Positions 49,315-59,935 of a stretch of 64,000 nt of DNA are shown piece by piece; within the stretch, counting starts at the first letter, position 1, and each line of letters opens with the position of its first letter. Under the pieces are notes generated by a model that saw nothing but the letters and a program-made list of their open reading frames with translations, was not told where the DNA came from and made no database searches. The DNA is from Perkinsus chesapeaki. Its lineage: Eukaryota; Perkinsozoa; Perkinsida; Perkinsidae. Where the stretch lies: NCBI GenBank assembly GCA_013115145.1, contig JAAPAO010000034.1:1-64000 (forward strand). Direction: 5' to 3'. The position numbers were made by a program, and so were the translations under genes.

Positions 49315-49789
49315 CATGTAGCCCCTTGGTTGTTTCCTTTCAAAGCTTCTCGTTATCCAGTTCGGAATGAGGCATTCCTTCGGGAAGGCAACGAGCTGGA
49401 GATTTAAAGCCTACTCTTCCGAGTGATGTGCCCCAGCATGGTCTGGCATTGCCATTTGATTGCGTTTCCATCGAAGCTCGTTTCGGTGCATTCTAGCTGG
49501 GGAGTCCCTCAGCCCCAAAAGGATTTAATAGTAAGCAATGGTTGTTACGGTAGGGTATCATGGCATTTGCAGTAGCGCACTCGTAACGCAAAGATGCAAA
49601 CACGAACGACAAATTATTAAGGTTCCATTATCGTGCCGACGCCGCGGAAGCGTAAGTGACACTATCATCTATCAAATCATCTCTAATTCGATAAGGTGGC
49701 CTCAGCATTCTTGGAGGTAACAGTTTACTCTCACCAGCGATGCGTTTAGTATACCTGACCAGCGCATAGACAAAAAATAGGGGCTCTTG
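49315..49789. other. intergenic spacer (convergent 3' ends)
   Basis: Between the giant gene and the WW/B-box gene; nothing recognised. Confidence 0.5.
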
Positions 49790-52081
49790 TTACTTAGCCT
49801 TAGCCTCATTTTCTAACTCCCCCTCAATAACTTCGCTCGAGTGGGAATCGGAACCAGATCCGCTGCCAGAGCTACCACTACTCCCCTCTGTGGTTTGATC
49901 ATCTAAGACCCCACATGCGAGTAGTAGCGCGGAGCGATGGTACCCTCATCTGACGATGACTCTTCTTCATCGTCATCATCGCTGCCTGGAGCATTGGGGT
50001 CTACTGGCGACCTCCTCATTTTCTCTCCGGTAGCGAAATTGAAGTAATACATTATACCGGTAGAGTCGTAGAAGGGATGCCATTGAGATCCTATCGAAAA
50101 GGTAGCCCATATGATGATGCTATAAGACATCCGAGAGCCGGTATAGGTACCACCATGGCCGGCAGATGCATACTAGAACCTCGTTAGACCGGAGCTGTAT
50201 TTTACTATTTGGACATCGCTTACGCTTACGGCATGCTTCATTGGCAACAGTCGAATAACGAATCTTACCAATTATTGAGGAGGACCACGACTCCTCATCA
50301 TCTGACCTTGATGTGTTGATGGCAAGCTTCACACCAGACTTGCCATCATCTATTGTCGCCTTCTTCGTGCCGCGCATTCCCAACGTTCCAGCTTGGTACT
50401 GAGGAGGGAACTCACCATATGGCCACAGCGTCGGCACCGACTTGTCGCTCAGCAAGGGCTCCAGTTTCAGTTAGTTGGACGTCTTCGTGAGAGGTGTCGT
50501 TAAAAAGATTTGCCTTTAAAGCGACGTAGTCTATCAGGAACGGTTGCATTTCCTTTTCCGGCATGCTCAGCGTCTAAGGGCACCGTGTGGGTTCCCAGGA
50601 TCATGGCATCATCGACTAACCTGTATGTGCTTCATAGCATAGCAGTCATGACAGAAACACTTATCGGTGACTTGGCACCTGGTGAGGAGATGAGTTCCAT
50701 ACCCTCATCTCGGGCAGCTCACCTCAGCCTTGCTGGCATCAGTCCGCAAAGACTGCAGCAGACGAGCTTGAAAGGTGTGTGTCGGCTGCGATGCCCTTTC
50801 TGGTGTAGCTTGTCGTAGCAATCGTGGCATGTATGGTCCCGACACTCCAAACAGTATCTAAGTAGCTTTGCCCGCTCCTCAACCAGCCCATAGGAAGGCT
50901 TACGACAGTGCGGGTCTCTCGGCGCACTCGACACAGGTGATCTTTCCGTTTGCCAGCACAGGTACGTCTATATTGTGCGAGCCGGCATCCCCGAGCGCCT
51001 GGAAGTACACTGACCGACTTGGTGGACTTGGCCAGTTATGGTCACTTTTTTCCAGTTCTCTTTGAGGACCTCCCAACGCTCTGTTTCAGTAGTGAGAGTA
51101 TCGACGCATATGACAATTCTGAACGGGTGTTATTCTTCCTGCGATTGGGGGAAGGAGCGGTAGTACTGGTCTTTTGAGATGTCATTGTATTGCTGATATT
51201 CCTCAGCGAAGATCTTCAGGAATTTCTTTAGTGTCCTAACCTGTCGATAAAACTGTCGTCTCGAACCAGGCATGCCGGTTCGCCGCCTTACCAGATGTCC
51301 CTCTTGAGCCAGATCGACTCCAAATATCTTGCCCAGTTTTTGCAGCTGCAATGGACTAACGAGTGGCTCTAATGCGGCTCCCGGTTGGGAGTGGATGAAC
51401 TCGTAGCCCCATAATAGACGATGAACTCGAATTCTCAGAATCTAATGGCGCAGGTTCGATCCCCGACGCTGTCATTTTGTTCCCGACATCTTCCCTGTCT
51501 TCAGCTGTTCTAGAATATTCCAATAGCTGCCGGAAGTAGTCGTACATGGGATGCTGCCAAGTGGTGACCTAAATACCAATCCAACCAGTCATGCCACTAA
51601 CGCCTACTCTGGTCTCTGAGTTGGTGAAACACACTATACTGCCTATCCCTTTGTAGCTCGTCCATGGCATCGGTAGTTCAGCCTCGGAAAAGGCTTCGAC
51701 AACCCATCTAAAATGGAAAGCATTAACCTTGATCAATTGTTTTATATTATACATGTGGTCCATATCAGCCTCTGGGTCCATACAGAGATACTCCATCCAT
51801 TCTGACTCACCTATTTCAAGCAGTTATTTCGATAATAATGAATGCTGTTGCCGTGTCTTACTGGGAGTGTCTTCGGTGCACAACAGCACCACTTGTTTTT
51901 GTAAGCGTCTAAGGGCTCTTTGTGTGACTGAATCGTCAATGCCAAAGAGGATGAATGGATCTGCGTCTAAGTAGTCGAGCTCGGCCAAAGATACTGAACC
52001 CTTTTTTTCCAGGTATCTTTGATAGTAAGATATTTTTAAGCTCAACTTGCTAACCTTGCTCACCCCACAGCCCAGCTCCAC
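49790..52081 (-). CDS. WW-domain and B-box zinc-finger protein
   Basis: The start at 52081 reads MELGCGVSKVSKLSLKISYY, then an ISYYQRYLEKKGSV helix. The spliced exons give MEYLCMDPEADMDHMYNIKQ and a first WW domain, ELPMPWTSYKGIGSIVCFTN with SETRVTTWQHP. Next is a helical, basic region (LQLQKLGKIFGVDLAQEGHL, RTLKKFLKIFAEEYQQYND). Cys/His-rich B-box-like modules follow near 50700-50960 (ECRDHTCHDCYDKLHQKGHR). A second WW domain is QWHPFYDSTGIMYYFNFATG, and the tail is acidic and Gly/Ser-rich, ending at 49790. The first half resembles the WW region of CEP164-like ciliary proteins, which is only a hint. Exons between 50100 and 51100 were not fully solved. One intron holds an antisense tRNA T-arm, another GCGGAGCGA. 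Confidence 0.68.
51442..51487 (+). repeat. intron of minus-strand gene bearing tRNA-like fragment in antisense
   Basis: The 46-nt intron of the WW/B-box gene, read on the plus strand, contains CAGGTTCGATCCCCGACGCT followed by GTCATTTTG, the same arrangement as in other tRNA-like introns but opposite to the host gene. Confidence 0.6.
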
Positions 52082-53133
52082 GTATCATCCAGTGATGAAT
52101 TATAATCAGCAATAACATTATCAACTGTTTGCCAGCTAACTGCGTATCTGATTATATCGTGTAGTACACAGAGCTACACCGCAGCCGTACTCGGGCCCTG
52201 TTCTGCCTCGACCTTCTCTTATAGTTAGGTAGAGGTTGGCACCGGATTCAGTAGGCAATATGGAACGGAAGTTTACGGGTATCTCTCCCTCAGTGATATA
52301 CCCCTCAGAATTGCGATGCCGAAATCGGTATCTGCGGTATTCTTATGTGTACCCGTAGCGTGGCGAATGGGTTCTACAGTGACTGCTCGTCAAGAGACTT
52401 CTTGGATTCAAATAGATGCCCGAAGAGCTGAACTCGATGTCTCTTCTTAATCTGCAATGGACACTAAGATGTCTCTTATACCTATCAGTAGCTCTTGCGG
52501 CTTACCATCGTTCGAAGCTGTGAAGTTAATAATGCGGCGACTTTCCTAAAGATTGCGCAGATTACAGGTGTGTAAAAACGTCCATAAGTGTGCTAAAAAA
52601 TCCGAAATAATCGTCATGTCTATGCATGACTTTTCTTCTATGCTGTGATATGGTTAGCCCTCATATCGCATACTATCGTGTGCCATTCTCAAGTAGAGCG
52701 GTGACTTATCAATACTATTGTGAGCTCTACTCGGGCACGTAGAGCACTAGCTCCATAGTAACACAAGTTAATTACAACGCTTGAATGATGACATTCGCAC
52801 ACTAGACAGGTTGAAGGGTTATGTAGTCATAAACATATTACTTGTATGAGCATCTATAGCACATTGTATTTGCTCTTTAATAGGTCACCCTACTGACCAA
52901 TCGATGTATCATTCTTGCCTATTGGCCACCGTATTCGATACCATGTATAACTCATTGTGTGTTACTGTGTGAAGTATTCTTCGTGAAAGGGTATAACAAA
53001 GCTTGCGTTTAATAGCATTATATATTTTTGTGTGATATATTATTATGATGTGATTCACTGCATTTCCTACTAGTTTTTTCCGTTGATATCGAGCCGTTGG
53101 CGGTTGGCCTTTTTTTCTTAATCCTCCTAAAAC
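52082..53133. other. divergent intergenic region
   Basis: About 1 kb between the divergent WW/B-box and COPB2 genes, AT-rich towards COPB2. No coding series recognised; it should contain both promoters. Confidence 0.5.
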
Positions 53134-56100
53134 ATGCCGCTGCGTCTGGACATCAGAAAGAAAATGAATGCTCGATCTGATCGAGTGAAGTGCGTAGACT
53201 TCCATCCTAGTCCAGACCTACCCTGGGTACTAACAGCAGCACCTCACTATGGTCTTCATTGTTGCCGTATCACCAGGTGCTAAGTGCTATGTACTCCGGT
53301 AACCTTTATATCTGGGACTATAAGACCCAGGCCTTAGTGAAGCAAGTTGAGGTATCTGCACCCTTACCGGTAAGGGGGCCTATTGGGGGAGTGTTGTGAT
53401 GGCGGGTGATGAGTAGGTAAGATGCGCCAAGTTCATACCGCGGAAACAATGGATCATTGCGGGATCGGATGATATGAATCTGAGAGTTTACAATCAGAAC
53501 ACTTTGGAAAAGATAAAGGTGGGCATTTTGGTATTAAAGCAGATGAGGAGGCTGCTGACCTACTTAGACTATAGAGGCCCATGGGGACTACATTCGGTAT
53601 ATAGCAGTCCATTCGACTTTACCGTATGTACTGTCTTGTTCGGATGATATGACTATTAAGCTGTGGGATTGGGACAAAAACTGGGCCTGTACTGCCACGT
53701 TTGAGGTAGTAGGCTTCGGAGACGGCGCTGCTGGAATGAGGGATATGTAGGGTCATGCGCACTATGTTATGATGGTGCAATGGAATCCTAAGGATATTTA
53801 CATCTTCGCCTCAGCTAGTTTGGACCGCACTATCAAGGTAATTTGGGGGAAATATGGTATGAATTCCAAGTCGTATTTGGTAGGTATGGGGTGTTACTGG
53901 TGGCTCAACTACACCACATTTCTCACTTACTGGTCACACAAGAGGTGTTAATTGTGTAGAGTACAGCCCTTCTAAGGACAAACCGTAATGCTTGGGAGGG
54001 GCAGGTCACCGAGTAGCACTGCTGTACAGGTACTTGGTCTCTGGTGGAGATGATAAGACCGTTAGAGTGTGGGACTATCAGACTAGGCAATGCCTGCAGG
54101 TAGAAGCTTTGTAGGCCATATCGTTGGTATATCATCACAGGTCCTTACCGGCCACACCGCCAATATATCTTCAGTACTGTTCCACCCTTCTCTGCCTGTT
54201 ATCCTATCTGGCAGTGAGGATGGGACCTGTAGAATATGGCACTCTACTACGTAAGTGAGGAGTAGGGAAGCACATCTATTGTATAGTAGATACCGTTTGG
54301 AGACCACATTGAACTATCTATTGGAGAGGTTATGGAGCATCGCCTGCTTGCCGGGCACTAATGATGTTGCTTTGGGATTTGACGAAGGTAGGGAGGGCTC
54401 CGGTACTTGAGTCACCATATAGAGTTATACTATTATACTACTACAGTTGTGGTGTGATATAGATTAGTATTATTAGTAGTATACTAGGAGGCATTATGCC
54501 TAGTAATGATGGCATATCTTTTCTACTATATAATATTATCTCTACATCTTATACGGTTCAGCCAATCTTTTGAAGAGTGATTCATTAACCCTATACAGCG
54601 CTATTCCTATGCTGACTGGGTAAAGAAGGAGTTCTGCTTGTTGTAAAAATGTAAATGTGCTCACCTTAACATATAATGATATACTATTAGATGGTAAATA
54701 GTATATAATTGTCCTTGGGAGAAAATGTCTCCATTTGTGCAATTGTACCTTTAAAGATGGCCACCGAAGCGTGGAGTATCTTAGAGCTTCACTGTGGTGT
54801 AATCAGGTACTATGGTGATCCAGCTGGGATCCGAGGAACCAGTGGTGTCAATGCATTCGGGAGGAAAGATAGTCTGGGCGCGCGGGAATGATATCCAGAC
54901 TGCTAACCTGAGACAAGTGGATGATCATGTGTTGGGTAATAATGAGGGGATGTGGGCTAATCATACAGCGTCTGGAAATACTCGTCATTGGTATTAAAAT
55001 ATTATATAGTAGAACCTTATAGCGACTGTTGTGGTCACAGTAACAATAATGTATAGCATGAAACAACAGAGATAATACAAGAATGATATAACCTAATAGT
55101 AACAATAATGATAATAATAAAGCATTATATTATTATAAATAATACAAAGGCAATATATAGATATGCTAGGGCTAGGCTTGGAAGTGCACATCCATACGTT
55201 GGAGATGATCGGCTTGATGCTTTGCTGTGCTTTGATGAATAGTCTTCCTTGTTCTTTTCTAGATACCCTAGGTGACGGTGAAATGGTACCATTGTCTGTA
55301 AAGGATATGGGATCAACAGAAGTGTTCCCACAAACTATATCACATCATCCTAATGGTAGACTATTTGCGGTTTGTGGTGATGATGAATGGATTGTATTCA
55401 CTGCACAGGTAGCACCAGGGGTATATGGTATAATGTTCACTTAGATTTGAAAAAGTTGGTATGAGAATAGAACGACGTAGACTAAGTTGATCATCGGCCT
55501 TTGAATGTCTTTGTATAATGCTAGGGATACTTGGTACAATATTCGTGTGAATATGAAAAGTTTGGTATAAGATTAGAAACAGCCGCTGATACCGGATTGC
55601 TAGACCTGAAGGGTATGCTTAGGGCTTTCGTGGCTAGAAACAGCGAGAACGAAGGGTATATGGTAGGATTTTAGTACAAACATGGAAAGGTTGGTATGAA
55701 AATACGACCGCATACCCACGTTTTGCGTGAAGGCAGCTAAATACGGCTGAGAACTATACGTCCGTGAGGGTCTTAGAAAGTAAATAAAATGGGCTCTGCA
55801 TTACATCGTCAATACTTATATAAGCTCTGTCTTTGAGCGCCCCTATACCTTTTGCCGGCCACAAGGTTCCACCTGTAATATTTCAAAGTCCATTATATCA
55901 CTAAAACTTTAAACGTTGTTAATTGGTCATTATACTGGCGCTCATATCAGGCCCTTCGTAACAAGGCTTTTGGTAGCGGTTGTGAGTTTGTGTGGGCGGC
56001 TAGTGGTGCAGCATCGGGTACCTATTATGCCACTAGAGATGCCTCGGGTAGAATAACCATTTATAAGGACTTTGCTGAGGAGACATCCTTCAAGCCACCC

Positions 56101-59100
56101 TTCCCAGTTGATGAGATCTTCGGAGGTAGGTGTCGCGGGTTCGATCCCTGGGGACGGCATTTTTCAGGTTATTTACTCTGTGTTAAGACCTCCGACTTCG
56201 TCTGTTTCTATGACTGGAGTAGCAGCAGGCTCATCAGGCGTATCGATGTGGTGCCTACTTCTGTTATTTGGAGCGAATCTGGCGACTATGTCGTTTTGGC
56301 CACCGAAGATGACGGTGCCTTCGTAACGCCTTCCCTTGAAGCTTCACCGTTCATCTGTTTTGATAGGTCCTCCGCTACGACAGGGACTCTGTGGTAGCAG
56401 CAATAGCAGGCGGAGCTGATCTTGATGATGAAGGTCTCGAGATAGCGTTCGAGCCAACCTATGAGGTGGGTGGCGAGGTGGTATATGTGACAATAATAAT
56501 GATGCTTTTATTAGTTACCAAGTGAAAAGGTTATGTCGGGCACCTGGTGTGGCAATGATTCGTTTGTTTACATCTCATCCAATCAGAAGTTATGTTGCCT
56601 TGTCGCTGGTCAAACTGAAGTCATTGCTCACACTGATCGGTAAGGGGAAGCTAAGACTGAGTTCTTGGTGTGTTGTCTATGGTCGTCTTAATATTACTTC
56701 TTAGCATTTTTGCAGTATATAGATAGTCCATATCCATATACATGACCACGTCGATAGGTTGGTTAGGAGAAGAAAGCTCGGGATTTCCGGGCCGAAAAAC
56801 AAACCTTCACGAATTTCTTCGTATATGTACCAGATTTAAAGAGTGACCTCAACGTAGAGGGGAGGGGGGATTTCCGGCTGATAATTTGGAACCTGTTTAT
56901 AATGGTCTTTATCATTATTGAGAGCGCCTTTCGTTTGTTGGCTCACCTCAACAACAATATCGCAGTCGATACGCGGAAATAGTACTTTATTTTTATCACA
57001 CTGGCGAAGTATCGATGATGCTGTTTTCATTCAGGCCTTTGTATGTGTTGGGGTATATGCCGGAGCATGGTAAGGTTTACTGTATGGATAGAGACTATAA
57101 TGTTATCTCATTCGGGTAGGCTGTAGCTTCATACCGCTCCTTTCTCTATTCCCCGAACTTTAGATTAAGTCTCGCTTTGATTCAATACGAGAGTGCAATA
57201 GTAAGGCAGGACTTCTCCACGGCTGAACAGTGCTTTCCATGTAGCGTTATTTCTAAATCTTCCTAGTGCGGAATATCTTCCACGTTTCAGCGATCCCCAA
57301 GTCCCTATATAATAAGGTTGCTCGATTCCTAGAAAGCCAGGGCCACATCAGAGAGGCTCTTGAGATCACCACCGATAAGGACCACAAGTAGGCAAAGTTG
57401 TGATGGTCTAAGCGTAGAGTTGGCCGTGTGCTCTAGGTTGGACTTGGCGCTTAATCTTGGCGACCTTCAATTGGCTGGAGAGATAGTAGGGGAATTAACA
57501 GCACAGTTGCCGGCTGGAGCTGATAAAAGTGTTAACTATTCTAAGTGGAAGCAAGTTGGGGATCAAGCATTGAAGCAGGTAATGGGGCAGTGGGGGATGT
57601 GGAAGATACTCTTATATAAAGTAAAGTCGATGATAGCTATCGTAGATGTGGACAATAGGGTCCATCCATTTGGCACTTTGATAATGCATATAGATGCTGC
57701 TTTCTAATCTGCCATGTGGTATATAGCAAAGGTACTGACAACTATATAAAATTACAGTATATTACAGCATTTAGGGCATAACAGTATTAGGTAATAGTAA
57801 TGATATTAATAATAGGTTACCGTAGTAATAGTAATAATATTAATAATAGGGTACCGTAGTGATAGTAATAATATTAATAATAGGGTACCGTAGTAATAGT
57901 AATAATATTAATAATAGGTTACCGTAGTGATAGTAATAATAGGGTACCGTAGTCATAGTAATAATATTAATAATAGGGTACCGTAGTAATAGTAGTAATA
58001 TTAATAATAGGTTACCGTAGTAGTAGTAATAATAGGGTACCGTAGTCATAGTAATAATATTAATAATAGGTTACCGTAGTAGTAGTAATAATATTAGTTA
58101 TAGGTTACCGTAGTGATAGTAATAATATTAATAATAGGTTACCGTAGTAGTAGTAATAATAAATCCGTTGGTTTTAGGGTGACATCAATCTTGCTACTAC
58201 CTGCTACCTCCAAGGCGCAGATGTTACTGGTCTTATGTTAATAGCCCAGGCCACTGCCGACCGTGCACTACTGGGAAAGGTCGCTGCTATGGCAAAGGAA
58301 AAAGGTAACCAACAGCGGAGCGAAGCCCGAAGATGTGTCGTATTTTAGAGATGTGGAATGTGGCCTTCTCCGCTTACTTACTACTTGGTGATGCGGAGAG
58401 CTGCACTGATGTCCTTGTGGAGTCTCATCGGCTCCCAGAAGCAGTGTTCTTTGCTAGAACGTAGGAGCTGGGTCGACGCTGCGATGTGGGAGGATTGTGC
58501 ATGAAGAATTTTTGGGCTTTGATATGGGTATCTTAGGGTAGATAGATTATTATGGTTTTAATAATCAATAGTGATGCTGACACGGTTGAGATTGATAAGT
58601 ATCATACTTATGAAACACTAACTGTTCTAAATTTATATACAGTATATAATTTATTATTGGTGCTTGAATACAAACCAGTATGAATAATTATTATATAGTA
58701 ATTCACCATTTCTTTGTATTTTCTGAGGTGGACGAAGAGGACCTTTATTTATCTATCTCGTTGCTCACAGGTACTGCCCATCCAAGCTGGTGGATAAGGA
58801 CAGTAACCTATTCGAGGAATGGAGGGAAGATCTTACCAGTGTAAATGCACAGGTAGGCAGGAGGGAGGGATATAGTAGATGAGGATGGTATTGTACAGTT
58901 GGCATCGAGTTTGGCTGATCCTCGTAATGAGACTTATCAAGATAAGTTGTTTTCGGAGATGAGCACTACACTGAAGGCTGAGAGGAAGAGGTAGGTCGGA
59001 CAAAATAGTGTGTGGTGAGGAGGGGGAAGGGTTGTGTTATTTAATAGATGTATACTTACTATTTATATAATTATTAAGTATATTTATTAATAATATAGCA

Positions 59101-59721
59101 GCACCATGGCATATGAATATTAAAAAATATATGAATGGTCTCAGGGAGGGCTCCAAGGCTGCTGTGGCTGCAGTGCCGGCTGGTCGTTATAAAGAAGAGA
59201 GGAACTTATTGGATGTAGATGTTGTGACGGAGATGGCACAGAATGAGCAAGGATTCTATAGCAAGATGGGATGGTGAGTTAACCTATTTTGTATCTTGCA
59301 TGCTTAACCTTGAGATATCTTAGGTCCGGACCGTCAGCGCCATCTACTCTATTGCCCGTCAACGATAGCTCTCCTTCCGAGAGAGCTCCCTCAGCAACCC
59401 CAGAGCCCGTCGCTCCCGCTGCTCCTCATGAGGTACGCGTGGTTTCATAATCGAAAGGTCGCTGGTTCTATCCCTGCATCCCGCACTTTTGTCAGGCATC
59501 CTCGCAAAGTGTCCAGTCCGACAGTGCTGCATCCTCTTCTCCTGGCGTCGTGGATGTAAGTAGCAGTAAGCCCGGTACATCCTATCTGCTCCTCTCAGGA
59601 CGGCGTTCTAGTTGAATCGGAGCACCACGAATATCACTCGGTAAGGCCCCTCCCTCCTGTACACGTGACGATGTGCTTTCAGGACGGTACAGCATCCGCT
59701 GGACCGGGTGATCTACTTTAG
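53134..59721 (+). CDS. COPB2: coatomer subunit beta-prime (beta'-COP)
   Basis: A COPI coat subunit that binds cargo dilysine signals on Golgi vesicles. It starts [20 protein letters not shown], the family N terminus. WD40 repeats follow: [85 protein letters not shown] and [14 protein letters not shown]. Then come [35 protein letters not shown] and [17 protein letters not shown], the helical solenoid ([70 protein letters not shown]), and a Ser/Pro-rich end [12 protein letters not shown] at 59721. Over 20 exons. Unlike its neighbours it has several large AT-rich introns (about 54400-54790, 55409-55950, 57578-58177, 58470-58770), one with a minisatellite and one with a dispersed repeat. Confidence 0.9.
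54541..54640 (+). repeat. dispersed repeat copy in COPB2 intron
   Basis: This copy shares the core CATTAACCCTATACAGCGCT and a looser flanking match of about 100 bp with a copy in a glutaredoxin intron (62600-62690, opposite strand). Both lie in the sense direction of the host gene. Confidence 0.6.
56126..56167 (+). repeat. intron bearing tRNA 3'-end-like fragment (COPB2)
   Basis: The whole 42-nt intron is GTAGGTGTCG, then the T-arm-like GGGTTCGATCCCTGGGG, then ACGGCATTTTTCAG. The flanking exons join in phase to [12 protein letters not shown], so the intron call is firm. Confidence 0.75.
57787..58165. repeat. minisatellite in COPB2 intron
   Basis: About 11 tandem units of 34 bp, with some 25-bp deletion variants, built from GTTACCGTAGTAATAGTAAT plus AATATTAATAATAG. 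The unit start alternates between GGTTACC and GGGTACC. It lies between exons encoding QALKQ and [13 protein letters not shown]. Confidence 0.9.
59433..59495 (+). repeat. intron bearing tRNA 3'-half-like fragment (COPB2)
   Basis: A 63-nt intron whose 3' part resembles the 3' half of an elongator tRNA-Met: TTTCATAATCGAAAGGTC (CAT anticodon loop and variable region), GCTGGTTCTATCCCTGC (T-arm), ATCCCGCA, then CTTTTG and the acceptor AG. No matching 5' half is present. Confidence 0.7.
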
Positions 59722-59935
59722 AAGGTGTTGAAGGTATCGTCTGTATCGGTGTTATGGTGATGATACTTTCATATAGCGTTTCAATACAAAAGCTGAAGGT
59801 TGTGTTATTATCGAGTGTAATGTAAAGGCAACTCCCAATCGAACGAACCACCACATTTCCGCGACAAGGCGTTCAAGTGCTATCGAGCACCTGTAGACGA
59901 TAAATACTGCTTTAGCGGAGCGAAGTTTTTTGTGA

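Noticed and set aside
49800..50130. Stop at 49903 as the end of the WW/B-box gene
   Set aside because: A 43-nt intron removes that stop and joins in phase to an acidic Gly/Ser-rich tail ending at 49790, which fits the protein better.
59433..59495. A complete tRNA-Met gene
   Set aside because: Only the 3' half is present; no acceptor 5' strand or D-arm exists upstream and the segment lies in a coding gene's intron.
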